This document shows, piece after piece, positions 8,482-17,495 of a stretch of DNA of 64,000 nucleotides. This DNA is from CAZBLK01 sp964492715 (GTDB taxonomy: Bacteria > Bacillota > Clostridia > Lachnospirales > WRBF01), in NCBI GenBank assembly GCA_964492715.1, contig CAZBLK010000014.1, positions 6,439 to 70,438 of the forward strand. The letters run 5' to 3'. The position numbers were made by a program, and so were the translations under genes. The notes under the pieces were generated by a model. It had not been told where the DNA came from. It did no database searches and saw nothing but the letters and a program-made list of their open reading frames with translations. Numbering within the stretch: position 1 is the first letter of the stretch; the number at the start of each line of letters is the position of its first letter.

Positions 8482-9892
8482 AAAGGAAATTATGAACTTG
8501 CTAAACAGTATTGATGATGATTTGATTGACCAAAAGATTGACGAATTTATGAAAGAAAAAGGAGAGTGCGTTAATATGGAAAATATAAATGACAAAGCTA
8601 TGAATAAGCTTAACACAAACAAGCATAAGTCACGCATTAAGAAAAGATACATTGCTGCTGCCGCAGTTGCCGCTTCGCTTACAGTTACAACTGTATACGG
8701 AAGCGAAATTTCTGAAGTGTTAAAAGGATTTTTCAATAAGTCAGTTGTATACTCAACAGTAGTTGACGGCGACGCATACCTTTTGCAAAGTGAGTTAAAG
8801 CTTGACGACAACTACACGCTTAAAGACGTAAGTGTGTCAAGCGGTAAACTTGAAATGACTTTGTTGTCTAAAGAAAAACTTGAAGACAGCAAGGTAAGCT
8901 TGCTTAACATTTCTGCTTTTGCTAAAAATTCTGACACAAAATATTCAGTTGGCGGCTACTCTTTAAACAAAAGCAATGACGAAATTTTGCTTTTGTTTAT
9001 GAATGAAACAGAACAAAACTACAACATTAAGCCGTTTAAGGAGTTTACATTTAATGTTGGTGGAAAGTCTTTTGATGTAGCTTTGGATAAGGCAGAGAAT
9101 GTTGCTGTAGACTCTACGTTGTTTGTTGGAAAATCTGAAGCGGAAACTAAAGTTAAACCTGTAAATGAAACAGCTACAGAAGAAACAACACAAGCAATTT
9201 ATCCGCCTATAGCTACAGTTGCTGCAACTGCTTCAGACAACAATGGAAACACAAACGTTCAAATTGTTACAGATTTTGTTAATGACGAACTTGTTTTAAG
9301 CAAGCTTGGAGAACCTGCATTTACTAAATTTGAAAAGCGTTTTGAAAACAAAGACAATGGTATTATAGGTTCAGGTACAAGTAGCACTGTAAAACCAATT
9401 TTAGCGTATGATGAAAACAGCCAACAATACACATTGGAAGAATCAAAAGATTCTAAAAGGATACCTATAACAATGTTTGAAACAACAGCTGCTGCTGGCA
9501 AGCCTTTAACAGTTAAACTCCCTGCATTAACAACAAGGTACGAAAAAATAGTTGCAGATGGCATAACAATTGAAATACCAAGTGAAGGCAAAGCAGAGCT
9601 TAACAAAGAGGTTGATTTAATTCAGCAAAAGGCAGTATTAAAATCAATTGAACGTATTTCAAGCGACAAAGCTGTTGTAACTGTTGAATTAAACACAGGC
9701 TATAACAAAGGCGTAAAGATTATTGACATGGGCGAGTACAGCAAAGAAATTACAAAATGTGAAACAACAATAGAAGACGACACTGCTTCAATGACTTTAA
9801 CATTCGATGAGAACTTGGAAAAAGCAGATTTCCACTTCTCATGGCCAAACTTTGTTGTATACGGCAATTGGTCCATAGAAATTGATAAATAA
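8474..9892 (+). CDS. putative anti-sigma factor, single-pass membrane protein
   Basis: 472-aa protein with a short acidic cytoplasmic N-terminus (about 50 residues), one membrane segment (YIAAAAVAASLTVTTVYG, about residues 57-74) and a large extracellular part that looks beta-rich. That topology, and its overlap by eight bases with the ECF sigma gene, point to an anti-sigma factor whose outer domain senses an envelope condition. I see no zinc-binding HxxxCxxC anti-sigma motif in the N-terminus. A terminator follows 17 bases after the stop. The specific signal is unknown. Confidence 0.72.
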   Translation: MNEKEIMNLLNSIDDDLIDQKIDEFMKEKGECVNMENINDKAMNKLNTNKHKSRIKKRYIAAAAVAASLTVTTVYGSEISEVLKGFFNKSVVYSTVVDGDAYLLQSELKLDDNYTLKDVSVSSGKLEMTLLSKEKLEDSKVSLLNISAFAKNSDTKYSVGGYSLNKSNDEILLLFMNETEQNYNIKPFKEFTFNVGGKSFDVALDKAENVAVDSTLFVGKSEAETKVKPVNETATEETTQAIYPPIATVAATASDNNGNTNVQIVTDFVNDELVLSKLGEPAFTKFEKRFENKDNGIIGSGTSSTVKPILAYDENSQQYTLEESKDSKRIPITMFETTAAAGKPLTVKLPALTTRYEKIVADGITIEIPSEGKAELNKEVDLIQQKAVLKSIERISSDKAVVTVELNTGYNKGVKIIDMGEYSKEITKCETTIEDDTASMTLTFDENLEKADFHFSWPNFVVYGNWSIEIDK

Positions 9893-9909
9893 TTAATTTC
9901 CTGTAAAAT

Positions 9910-9948
9910 AAGGGATATGTGAAGCTAAATTACCACATATCCCTTTTA
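9910..9948. terminator. bidirectional terminator
   Basis: AAGGGATATGTG pairs perfectly with CACATATCCCTT and is followed by TTTT; it lies between the anti-sigma gene and the convergent typA. Confidence 0.85.
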
Positions 9949-9957
9949 TACCATTTT

Positions 9958-11793
9958 TTACCTACTATTACGTTTTCTAAGCCCAGAATCCAGAATTTTC
10001 TTACGAATTCTCAAAGACTTAGGCGTAACCTCCAAAAGCTCATCATCAGAAATAAACTGCAAGCTTTGTTCAAGCGACATATTAATAGGTGGTGATAAGC
10101 GTAAAGCTTCGTCCGCACCAGATGAACGCATGTTTGTTTGCTGTTTACGCTTGCAAACGTTTACTTCCATGTCGTCAGACTTTGAGTTTCTGCCAACAAC
10201 CATGCCAGCATAAACTTTTACGCCTGCACCAATAAACAAGTCACCACGTTCCTGTGCGTTGTAAAGGCCGTAAGGCACAGCTTCGCCGTCGGCAAAAGCA
10301 ATTAAAGAACCTTGCTGTCTTTGTGGTATAGTTCCTTTAAGCTCTTTGTACTCGTCAAATTCAACGTTTAAAATGCCTGTTCCTCTTGTGTCTGTCAAAA
10401 AGTCGGAACGATAGCCCATTAGTCCACGAGATGGAATGTTAAATGTCAAGCGCACGTTTCCGTTTTTCGGCGGGAACATTTGTGTCATTTCGCCACGTCT
10501 GCTGCTTAACTTTTCTATAACAGCACCAGCGTATTCCTCGGGTACGTCAACAGTAACAATTTCATAAGGCTCAAACGTTTTGCCGTCAATTTCTTTAAAC
10601 AAAGCCATAGGCTTCGACACTGCAAATTCGTACCCTTCACGGCGCATAGTTTCAATTAAAATTGAAAGGTGAAGTTCGCCACGTCCAAAAACAACAAACG
10701 ACTCTGTAGTTTGCCCGTCCTGCACACGTAAGCTTACGTCAGTGTAAAGCTCTTTATACAAGCGGTTTCTTAAATGGCGGCTTGTTACAAAGTTCCCTTC
10801 TTTTCCTGCAAACGGAGAATCGTTAACAGAAAAAGTCATAGAAATTGTAGGCTCAGAAATCTTGTTAAACTCTATAGGCACAGGGTTTTCCACAGAACAA
10901 ATTGTGTCGCCAATTTTTAAAGATTCAATGCCGCTTAATGCAACAATCGAACCAAAGCTTGCCGACTCAACGCTTACACGCTCTAGCCCTTCAAACTCGA
11001 AAAGCTTAGTTATTTTAACTTTTTTCAAGTTAGCATTACTATCAGTGTCATGTGCGTTTACAATAACAACTTCGTCATTAACATTTATTGTTCCGTTTTC
11101 AACTTTGCCAATTCCAATTCTGCCAACATACTCGTTGTAATCAAGAGTTGTTATAAGCATTTGAAGTGCGCCGTCTTTTTCGCCGACAGGCGCAGGAATA
11201 TATTTTATAATTTCCTCAAACAACGGCTCCATGTTAATTGGTTCGTTTTCGTTTGCGTCAGCAATAAACGCAAAGCCTTTTTTTGCAGAAGCATAAACAA
11301 AAGGTGCGTCCAACTGCTCGTCTGTTGATTCAAGCTCCATAAAAAGCTCAAGCACTTCATCAACAACTTCTTCTTGGCGTGCGTCTGGTCTGTCTACCTT
11401 ATTTATGCAAACAACTACAGGCAAGTTTAAGCTTAACGAATTTTTTAAAACAAACTTAGTTTGCGGCATTGGGCCTTCAAACGCATCAACAACTAAAACA
11501 ACGCCGTCAACCATTTTTAGTACACGCTCAACCTCGCCGCCAAAATCTGCATGTCCAGGGGTGTCGATAATGTTAATTTTTATTCCTTTGTAGTTTATTG
11601 CTGTGTTTTTTGAAAGAATTGTTATGCCACGTTCACGCTCTAAGTCGTTCGAGTCCATTACACGCTCTGCAACAACTTGGTTTTCACGAAATGTTCCGCT
11701 TTGACGCAAAAGTTCGTCAACAAGCGTAGTTTTGCCATGGTCAACATGGGCTATTATTGCTATATTTCTAATATCTTCTCTGCTGTTTTTCAA
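9958..11793 (-). CDS. typA: TypA/BipA ribosome-associated translational GTPase
   Basis: EF-G-like GTPase that binds ribosomes and aids 50S assembly and stress or cold adaptation. 611 aa, normal length. G motifs visible: AHVDHGKTT (G1), RGITI (G2), DTPGHADFGGE (G3), NKVD (G4), and the C-terminal TypA block (RGLMGYRSDFLTDTRGTG). The start is a TTG at 11793 preceded by AGAGG; no ATG exists before the conserved NIAIIAHVDHG. The upstream region is occupied by a family C palindromic element, so its promoter must lie within or beyond that element. It seems to be transcribed alone. Confidence 0.97.
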   Translation of the reverse strand: MKNSREDIRNIAIIAHVDHGKTTLVDELLRQSGTFRENQVVAERVMDSNDLERERGITILSKNTAINYKGIKINIIDTPGHADFGGEVERVLKMVDGVVLVVDAFEGPMPQTKFVLKNSLSLNLPVVVCINKVDRPDARQEEVVDEVLELFMELESTDEQLDAPFVYASAKKGFAFIADANENEPINMEPLFEEIIKYIPAPVGEKDGALQMLITTLDYNEYVGRIGIGKVENGTINVNDEVVIVNAHDTDSNANLKKVKITKLFEFEGLERVSVESASFGSIVALSGIESLKIGDTICSVENPVPIEFNKISEPTISMTFSVNDSPFAGKEGNFVTSRHLRNRLYKELYTDVSLRVQDGQTTESFVVFGRGELHLSILIETMRREGYEFAVSKPMALFKEIDGKTFEPYEIVTVDVPEEYAGAVIEKLSSRRGEMTQMFPPKNGNVRLTFNIPSRGLMGYRSDFLTDTRGTGILNVEFDEYKELKGTIPQRQQGSLIAFADGEAVPYGLYNAQERGDLFIGAGVKVYAGMVVGRNSKSDDMEVNVCKRKQQTNMRSSGADEALRLSPPINMSLEQSLQFISDDELLEVTPKSLRIRKKILDSGLRKRNSR

Positions 11794-11827
11794 AATATAC
11801 CTCTTTCTTATTTTAAAGTTCTACATC

Positions 11828-11931
11828 TATAGCAATTCCAGAAAATAAAGATAGAAGCGAATTATTTTTCACTAAAGTTTCAACGTGTAAATACAATGAA
11901 GCTTATACCAATTATTTTCAGAATTGCTGTA
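11828..11931. repeat. family C palindromic element (copy C3), 104 bp
   Basis: Ends TATAGCAATTCCAGAAAATA and its near-exact inverted copy (two mismatches over 20) enclose 104 bases. Same ends and size as the elements at 36516 and 51541. It lies immediately before typA and may be part of its leader. Confidence 0.6.
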
Positions 11932-12215
11932 ATTCTGAATAAAGTTACAGCAATTTGAATAAAGTTGTTAACCATTTTACCGCAGAATGGTGTCCACGAA
12001 AACTCAAATTGCCTTACATGTCTAATTTTGAACTTTAAGAGTATAACATGAAAAAAAAGATATTACAATATAATAGCTAAAAAGTACCAAGGCAAACAGT
12101 TGCGTTTTTTTGGTTAATTTTTTGTACAATATATCTAAAATGGGCAATTCACTATTGACATTTATGCACATGTTTATTATTATTGTTTTATGTAAATCAT
12201 AAGTTTATATAATTA
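11932..12215. other. non-coding stretch between family C and family A elements
   Basis: 284 bases, strongly AT-rich, with partial echoes of the family C end (AAACTCAAATTGC near 12005, also seen at 28090). No gene or clear promoter recognised. Confidence 0.4.
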
Positions 12216-12381
12216 AGAACCTGTGTTCAATACGAAGTCGTCGTATTGGCGAGGATTGGCGTCGCTGTACGATGAAGCGTGGTAAGTGCGTACTCGAAGC
12301 ATGTACGTGCTTACCACGCTGAAGAAGTACAGCGGAGTCAAGACCGCCAAGATGGCGGCTAGAGTATTGAACACAGGTTCT
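12216..12381. repeat. family A palindromic element (copy A1), 166 bp
   Basis: Perfect 18-bp terminal inverted repeats (AGAACCTGTGTTCAATAC) flanked by TAA on both sides. The interior differs from other family A copies: it has its own long inner palindrome around AGCGTGGTAAGTGCGTAC and is notably GC-richer than its surroundings. No ORF, so a non-autonomous element. Confidence 0.75.
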
Positions 12382-12561
12382 AAAGTTTAATTACGTTACA
12401 TGGGCGAGCTATGTGCCTGTGTGCTTTGCATTTAAACCCAAATGACGTATTTAAACTAAATTGTAAAACCACCCACTCATCATTGCCAACATTAAACTTA
12501 CACAAAAATCTTGCCCGCAGAATATCTTAAAATACGTTATAAATAATAGGAGGTTTATAAG

Positions 12562-12795
12562 GTGTTGGAAAATAATCGGTCAATATTAAAGTTGGATAAT
12601 ATTCATGTCGAAAAAGATGTTGTTAATTTACGTAGCGCCTCACTTTTGGGGGAAATTGTGAAAAATGACATGCTAGGAAACCTTTTTAATGGGTTTTATA
12701 GAAGATGTGATGCAAGAATTGCTTTGTTTGTAAACGCAAATAAAGCATTGCCATACATGCTTGACTCTAACGTTTCAGCCAGCAAAACAGTTTAA
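12562..12795 (+). CDS. small protein of unknown function upstream of metallopeptidase-like gene
   Basis: 77 codons, GTG start with AGGAGG eight bases ahead, so probably translated. No signal peptide or membrane segment; the sequence is mixed alpha/beta with two short hydrophobic stretches. I recognise no family. It lies 82 bases ahead of the 813-aa gluzincin-like gene and may be the first gene of that operon. The space between the two contains no terminator that I can see. Confidence 0.55.
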   Translation: MLENNRSILKLDNIHVEKDVVNLRSASLLGEIVKNDMLGNLFNGFYRRCDARIALFVNANKALPYMLDSNVSASKTV

Positions 12796-12877
12796 TATAT
12801 GAAGTAAACATCGCCAAGTATTAAGTTATACTTTGGCTTTGTTTGTTTGTGTTAAAATTTATTTGGCGGGGGTGTTT

Positions 12878-15319
12878 ATGTACATAATAAATTTGTTCAA
12901 GTTAAATGGTCTTTCCAGCAGCGGCGACATTCCTGGGCAGTTTGTTGTTGTAGGTTCTTTTGCTAGCCTTGAAGTTAAAAAAATTTCAAACCTATCCGAC
13001 GTTTTTACATATAACAATATTTTTGACAACAATCGCTTTACATCGCACTCTATGGTATTGTATGAAGTTAATACAAACAATGCTACTAACAATTTAAAAG
13101 AGCATAGCCTTGCAGAAGAAATGGTACACTGCCAAAATTCTGCTGATTTTTATGCAATTTGTTCTTTTAAAATTAACCCAGAAATAGTTTTTAAGTCTGA
13201 AACAAAAAGCGGAGTTGACTTTATAAATTACGTTGCAGACGTAGTAGGGGCTGAAATTAACAACTATTGCTCTGAAAACAATATAGATATAAAATATGAA
13301 ATTTGGGGTAACCTCGGTTCATTTGATATTACTGTTATTACACGAAACAACAACATTAATGAGCTTTTAAACGTTCCGCACTACATAAGGGGTATCGAGT
13401 ACAAACCAACAGGTGAAGATGAAAACATTATTGCTGCACCTATGTTTTGTTATTCATCGTCGCTAATTGCGTTTAGTACAAATTTCTCGATTGATAAAAT
13501 GGAAAAAGAACAGGCTGCAGCAGAATGTAATGTAGTCTTTAATTTTTCTGCATTTGGCTCTGTTACCCAGTCAATAGTTAAAGAAATTTACGACTATTTT
13601 TCTTCACTGTCCGCAAGCATTAAAACAAAGCTTGACACCACAGATTGGTTAAACGTTTTGTTCGGAAACCACGACTTTTCTGTTGCTTTGTCTTTGTCTC
13701 AAAAAGACTTTGTAAAAGTTTTTGTTGGCAGTGACGGGCAAGAAGGGCTTTTAGACATTTGTTCAAAGCGTTATGTCAACAACTTTAGAAACACACACAC
13801 TACTTTGCTTAAAAATACTAAGTTACCGCTTCCAACAGAAATTTACAACGATGGCTCTGAAAATGCTGCGTATCAACTAAGCCAAGTTTTTGAAAAACGA
13901 AACAAAGAAAACGATGAGCTTAAAAGCAAGCTTTTTGACATTTACACAAAGGTTAAAAAATATATTCCTGACACTATAAAGCACACTGTAGACAACTCTA
14001 TAGTTGTTTGTTTAAGCTTGCTTAACAACGACCTTAGGTATATTTCTGGGCTAAAGCTTTATTCAGTGCTTGTCTCTGCACTTAATAAAATTAATGAAAC
14101 TGTAAATTTAAGCTATGGTAATTCTGAAGAATCACTTTTCCAAGCAATTTCACGCTGCTTCCAGGACATTTCTATGATTTTGCCAAGCATTAGGCGCATG
14201 GATACATATGCTTTGGAAAGCATAGACAACGCAGATTCTATAAGCCCGTTGTCAAAGCTTTTCTTTTCAATAGAATACTTGCTGGCAGACTTAATAAACA
14301 AGCTAGACACACCTTTGATTAATAAAGAAGGTGAGTATAGGGAAAGAAAATCAGATGTCTTTTTAACAATTGGAAATGAGGGAACATTTACTTCTGTCCA
14401 GTATTTTTCGGATTATTCTTTTACTGAAAGACAAAACAGGCTTATTTCGTTTAACTTGCCAAATGCCTCAAGCCTTTCTTTGGACAAAATTTTGCCGTAC
14501 ATTTTGCACGAAGTAAACCATTACACAAACCCAATGGAAACAAAAGAAAAACGTAATATTTGCATGTACAGGCTGCTTAGGAACTACCTTTTGCTGTTTA
14601 TACAATACACCTTGAAAACGAAATTAACTGATGAAAATATATATAAATTTGCAGAAGAGCTTGACAAACATTATTCAGAAAACAAGTATAGTCCAAATGA
14701 ATACATGTCGCTTGATAAATGTGCTATACAATGGATTTATGGTGCGTACAGCTTTTCTGACAAGCTTGTTAAAAGCGAAGATGAAACTGATGTCATAGTT
14801 GGGAATGTAATTTGCATGTTACTAGCTGACACTCAATTTGCAAAGGCAATTAGATATTCCATATATGAAGCATATGCAGATTTTATGATGATTCAACTTG
14901 GCAATTATGATGTAAAGAAGTATATTCAAATAATGTACAACTTCCTTGCTTTAAATAACTTGAACGCCAAGTCCGATTTGTCTTTTGTACTTCGCATTAC
15001 TGCCGTTTTGGGGTATTACTGCAACCGTGAAAACGGAAAGTTTGACAATGAAACTTTTGCAAGTTGGGTTGACAAAACAGTTAGTGGGCTTCCAAGATAT
15101 TTGGGTAATTTTATTTACCCTTATTGTGAAAACATCGTTGATAGCATTAGATTAGTTGAGCCAACAGTTCTTTATCTTTCTGAAATTTCTGTTGATAAAA
15201 ACAAAGTTGATTGTGATGTGTTTAAAATTTTGGAGCATTGCTGTAATTTAGAAACAGAAGTTAGTTTTCATGTTAACTGTTGGTACAAATGCTTGCAAGA
15301 AATGGGGGTAAAAAAGTAA
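12878..15319 (+). CDS. gluzincin-like putative metallopeptidase, 813 aa, no assigned family
   Basis: Large soluble protein with no signal peptide. Residues 544-548 read HEVNH, an HExxH zinc-peptidase motif preceded by hydrophobic residues (LPYILHEVNHY). Glu664 in YEAYADF fits the third zinc ligand of gluzincins (ExxxD). The first half holds two stretches that look like copies of one domain, each with a G-x-x-[SD]-F/D-[DS]-[IV] strand (GNLGSFDITV near residue 150, LFGNHDFSVAL near 265). Start ATG at 12878 is chosen for the GGCGGGGG six bases upstream; an in-frame TTG at 12833 lacks a ribosome site. The stop overlaps the start of the GGDEF gene by one base, so the two are translationally coupled. 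Protease activity is an inference; I do not recognise a named family. Confidence 0.7.
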   Translation: MYIINLFKLNGLSSSGDIPGQFVVVGSFASLEVKKISNLSDVFTYNNIFDNNRFTSHSMVLYEVNTNNATNNLKEHSLAEEMVHCQNSADFYAICSFKINPEIVFKSETKSGVDFINYVADVVGAEINNYCSENNIDIKYEIWGNLGSFDITVITRNNNINELLNVPHYIRGIEYKPTGEDENIIAAPMFCYSSSLIAFSTNFSIDKMEKEQAAAECNVVFNFSAFGSVTQSIVKEIYDYFSSLSASIKTKLDTTDWLNVLFGNHDFSVALSLSQKDFVKVFVGSDGQEGLLDICSKRYVNNFRNTHTTLLKNTKLPLPTEIYNDGSENAAYQLSQVFEKRNKENDELKSKLFDIYTKVKKYIPDTIKHTVDNSIVVCLSLLNNDLRYISGLKLYSVLVSALNKINETVNLSYGNSEESLFQAISRCFQDISMILPSIRRMDTYALESIDNADSISPLSKLFFSIEYLLADLINKLDTPLINKEGEYRERKSDVFLTIGNEGTFTSVQYFSDYSFTERQNRLISFNLPNASSLSLDKILPYILHEVNHYTNPMETKEKRNICMYRLLRNYLLLFIQYTLKTKLTDENIYKFAEELDKHYSENKYSPNEYMSLDKCAIQWIYGAYSFSDKLVKSEDETDVIVGNVICMLLADTQFAKAIRYSIYEAYADFMMIQLGNYDVKKYIQIMYNFLALNNLNAKSDLSFVLRITAVLGYYCNRENGKFDNETFASWVDKTVSGLPRYLGNFIYPYCENIVDSIRLVEPTVLYLSEISVDKNKVDCDVFKILEHCCNLETEVSFHVNCWYKCLQEMGVKK

Positions 15320-16470
15320 TGGAATGTGCAAAAAAATACGCTGAAGTAGTTTCAAAAAAAATAACAGATGAACTGACAGAAGTTAAAGACAATAAATACA
15401 CTTTCATTACTTGTGGAAAAACTAACTTATTTACAGCCGACTTTGAGAAAAATTTCTTTTATGATTATCGCAAAGAAAGCCATTGCTGCAAAATTTTAAC
15501 TCCGCATGATGAAACGAGAAATTGCTATAAATTAGCTGTTTATTTTGACTTGGTTGCTTTTAAAGTTATTAATGACAGATTTTCACACGACTTGGGAGAC
15601 GAAATTTTAAAGCAGTTTTCAAAAATGCTTAAAGATGAAGTTGAAAGGTTTTCCAATGACAAAGACTTAAATAAACAAGGGTATGAGCTTTTACCTTTTC
15701 GCCACGGCGGTGACGAATTTACTGTCTTGTTAATTCCTTCAAAGATAGACTGCACAGAAAAAAATGTTTATTCTGTACCCAATACAATTGAAAATGACCT
15801 AAAAAACTTGGCGCAAAACATAGTTTCAATATGGCAAGAAAAGAGATGGGTAATAGAATATTCGATTATCACTGGAACTAACAGTCACCCTGTCTTTACA
15901 TGCGAAGAAGTTGGAAGTAATTTGTCGCAGCAACTAGAAGGCAAGGAAAATCAAGTTATGCTGCTTAAAGGACTGGAATTGCACTATGGTGTTGGAGATA
16001 CAATTAAAGATGCAGAAAAGGCTTCAAAAGTCAATGATTTCAAAAGCAATGATGGTGAACGTGGCGTAATTAATGAAAAGTGCTATATTGGCTTTCCTGA
16101 ATGTAACGCACAAGGAGAGTTTTCGTTCGACGATAAAAACTGGTTGCAGTTAAAAGAGCATTTAATTTATATTGTTGATAAAAACGAAAACACAGATGAT
16201 AGTATAAATAAATTTCTTTCAGCTGCAAATATTGACAGCGAACATTGTATACATCAAAATGCTGCTTTATTTGTTCCTGTAAAAATTGGGTACAAAAGTT
16301 TGAACGAAGAAGTTTTATCACTTATCAACAGTAACGAAAAGTTTAAGGGCAAAGTAGGTTACATATCTTGGATTGACGCTGTTAATACTCTAAAAGACAA
16401 GTTGCTTGAAAGTGCAAAGGAAGTAAACGCCTACTACTTGACAGGAAATTCTACAATTCAAAGCAAATAG
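15319..16470 (+). CDS. GGDEF-domain protein (putative nucleotide cyclase)
   Basis: 383 aa, no membrane segment. A GGDEF domain is clear: FDLVAFKVINDRF at residues 76-88 (Asp77 for metal; Asn85 and Asp94 match guanine-contacting positions) and RHGGDEFTVLL with GGDEF at 130-134. There is no RxxD inhibitory site five residues before GGDEF, and the segment between helix and hairpin is longer than usual. The DxD-type motif is D-L-V, so one acidic residue of the usual D-x-D is missing. About 70 residues precede the domain and roughly 180 follow, with no family I recognise. It follows the metallopeptidase gene with a 1-bp overlap and is closed by a terminator. A cyclic-dinucleotide or other nucleotide product is likely but untested. 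Confidence 0.82.
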   Translation: MECAKKYAEVVSKKITDELTEVKDNKYTFITCGKTNLFTADFEKNFFYDYRKESHCCKILTPHDETRNCYKLAVYFDLVAFKVINDRFSHDLGDEILKQFSKMLKDEVERFSNDKDLNKQGYELLPFRHGGDEFTVLLIPSKIDCTEKNVYSVPNTIENDLKNLAQNIVSIWQEKRWVIEYSIITGTNSHPVFTCEEVGSNLSQQLEGKENQVMLLKGLELHYGVGDTIKDAEKASKVNDFKSNDGERGVINEKCYIGFPECNAQGEFSFDDKNWLQLKEHLIYIVDKNENTDDSINKFLSAANIDSEHCIHQNAALFVPVKIGYKSLNEEVLSLINSNEKFKGKVGYISWIDAVNTLKDKLLESAKEVNAYYLTGNSTIQSK

Positions 16471-16475
16471 CTTTG

Positions 16476-16518
16476 GTGCGCTACAAATTGTAAAGGTTCA
16501 ATTTGCAGCGCTCTTTTT
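16476..16518 (+). terminator. intrinsic terminator of the metallopeptidase/GGDEF operon
   Basis: Stem GCGCTACAAATTG (16478-16490) with CAATTTGCAGCGC (16499-16511), then CTTTTT. It starts eight bases after the GGDEF stop codon. Confidence 0.85.
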
Positions 16519-16627
16519 ATTGAACACGGTTCTAAGCTTGCAAAAAATTTAGATGTAAATTTACATATAAATAGATAATAAATTTATATACAAATAGATA
16601 AAAAAGAAAGGAAAATTTCTTTTAAAA

Positions 16628-16813
16628 ATGTAGCGTCTAAGACGTAGAACCTTTTATGCCTATGCAGGTAAAAGCAAACTCAGATGATACGGTGTTGCTT
16701 ACGCCTATTGAAGGAAGTGTTGATGACACTTAACTGCTTATTTTTGATGGGAAAAGCTAGGTGGGTGAACACCAACCACTATCGACTTAAAGCCGCAAGG
16801 TTTTATTTTTTTG
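16628..16813 (+). ncRNA. candidate structured non-coding RNA with GNRA-loop terminator
   Basis: About 185 bases with no ORF contain a run of short complementary arms: GCGTCT/GACG near 16633, CTTTTA/TAAAAG at 16650-16675, GGTGT/ACGCC at 16691-16705, AAGTGT/ACACTT at 16715-16731, GTGG/CCAC at 16761-16779. The stretch ends in AAAGCC-GCAA-GGTTTT followed by seven T, an intrinsic terminator with a GNRA tetraloop. This pattern fits an independent small RNA rather than a cis-leader of cotJA, since it terminates before that gene. It does not match the c-di-GMP-I, cobalamin, T-box or SRP consensus that I can recall. Confidence 0.5.
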
Positions 16814-16834
16814 TACACATTTTTTGGGACGTGG

Positions 16835-16842
16835 CATAGAAT
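16835..16842 (+). promoter_or_regulatory. possible sigma-E type -10 element of cotJ operon
   Basis: CATAGAAT matches 7 of 8 bases of the sporulation sigma-E -10 consensus CATACAAT and lies about 90 bases before cotJA. cotJ is sigma-E dependent in Bacillus subtilis. No convincing -35 was found. Confidence 0.35.
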
Positions 16843-16933
16843 GTACTAGAAATCTTTATAGAGACACACAGGGTTTGCACAAAAACTCACTTCTAGCAAA
16901 CCCAAAAATTCTATTTAGAAAGGGGTAATTGAT

Positions 16934-17227
16934 TTGTACGGTCAACGCCTTAACGGTTCATCAACGCAAAAACAAAAAATGCAAAATTACAACTCGCCGA
17001 ACAACAATATCCAAAGCGAAAATCTTCAAGAAGAATGCTTTTGTGAGCATAGGCACAACCATGAGGAATGCAAAGAGCATGAAATGAACATGCTGCAAGG
17101 TTTGCCACTTGGCATGGCATACGTTCCTGTTCAAACATGGAGGGAAATTTACGCCCCAGAGCTTGCTTTTGAACGAGGAACAATTTTCAAAGAGCTTGAC
17201 CTTCCATTTTTAGGAAAGAGGTGCTAA
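16934..17227 (+). CDS. cotJA: spore coat associated protein CotJA
   Basis: Small structural protein of the inner spore coat, deposited from the mother cell. The C-terminal half carries the family core (GMAYVPVQTWREIY, then FERGTIFKELDLPFLG). The N-terminal half is longer than usual and has Cys/His-rich text (EECFCEHRHNHEECKEHE), possibly metal binding. Start is a TTG at 16934 with AGGGG eight bases ahead. It leads a cotJA-cotJB-cotJC set with gaps of 4 and 12 bases. Presence of this operon is the best evidence that the host makes endospores. Confidence 0.9.
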   Translation: MYGQRLNGSSTQKQKMQNYNSPNNNIQSENLQEECFCEHRHNHEECKEHEMNMLQGLPLGMAYVPVQTWREIYAPELAFERGTIFKELDLPFLGKRC

Positions 17228-17231
17228 CAAA

Positions 17232-17483
17232 GTGAACAATCAAATTGCAAGAGAACGATTAATGAAAAAGCTTCAAATAATTTCACTTTCACTTTTTGAC
17301 ACAATCCTTTACCTTGACACCCACCCAACAGACCAAGCCGCCCTCGAATATTACCATAGATGTAAGCGCATAAAAGACGAAGTTCAAAACGAATTTGAAT
17401 GTAATTTTGGGCCGCTTACTGCTGAAAACGTTAAGTCTACAAACAAATGGACTTGGGTAAACAACCCTTGGCCTTGGGAATAG
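17232..17483 (+). CDS. cotJB: spore coat protein CotJB
   Basis: 83-aa partner of CotJA and CotJC in the spore coat. Family marks are LYLDTHPTDQAALEYYH and the C-terminal FGPLTAEN...WTWVNNPWPWE. GTG start at 17232 with AGAGGTG upstream inside the cotJA end. Normal length. Follows cotJA by 4 bases, so cotranscribed. Confidence 0.93.
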   Translation: MNNQIARERLMKKLQIISLSLFDTILYLDTHPTDQAALEYYHRCKRIKDEVQNEFECNFGPLTAENVKSTNKWTWVNNPWPWE

Positions 17484-17495
17484 GGGGTAAAATTT

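Noticed and set aside
12216..12381. Possible structured RNA gene (GC-rich, deeply palindromic)
   Set aside because: The ends match family A elements and have matching TAA flanks, so a mobile element explains it better.
16628..16813. c-di-GMP-I (GEMM) riboswitch downstream of a GGDEF gene
   Set aside because: Attractive by context, but the conserved GEMM core and tetraloop-receptor text is absent, and the stretch ends in its own terminator.
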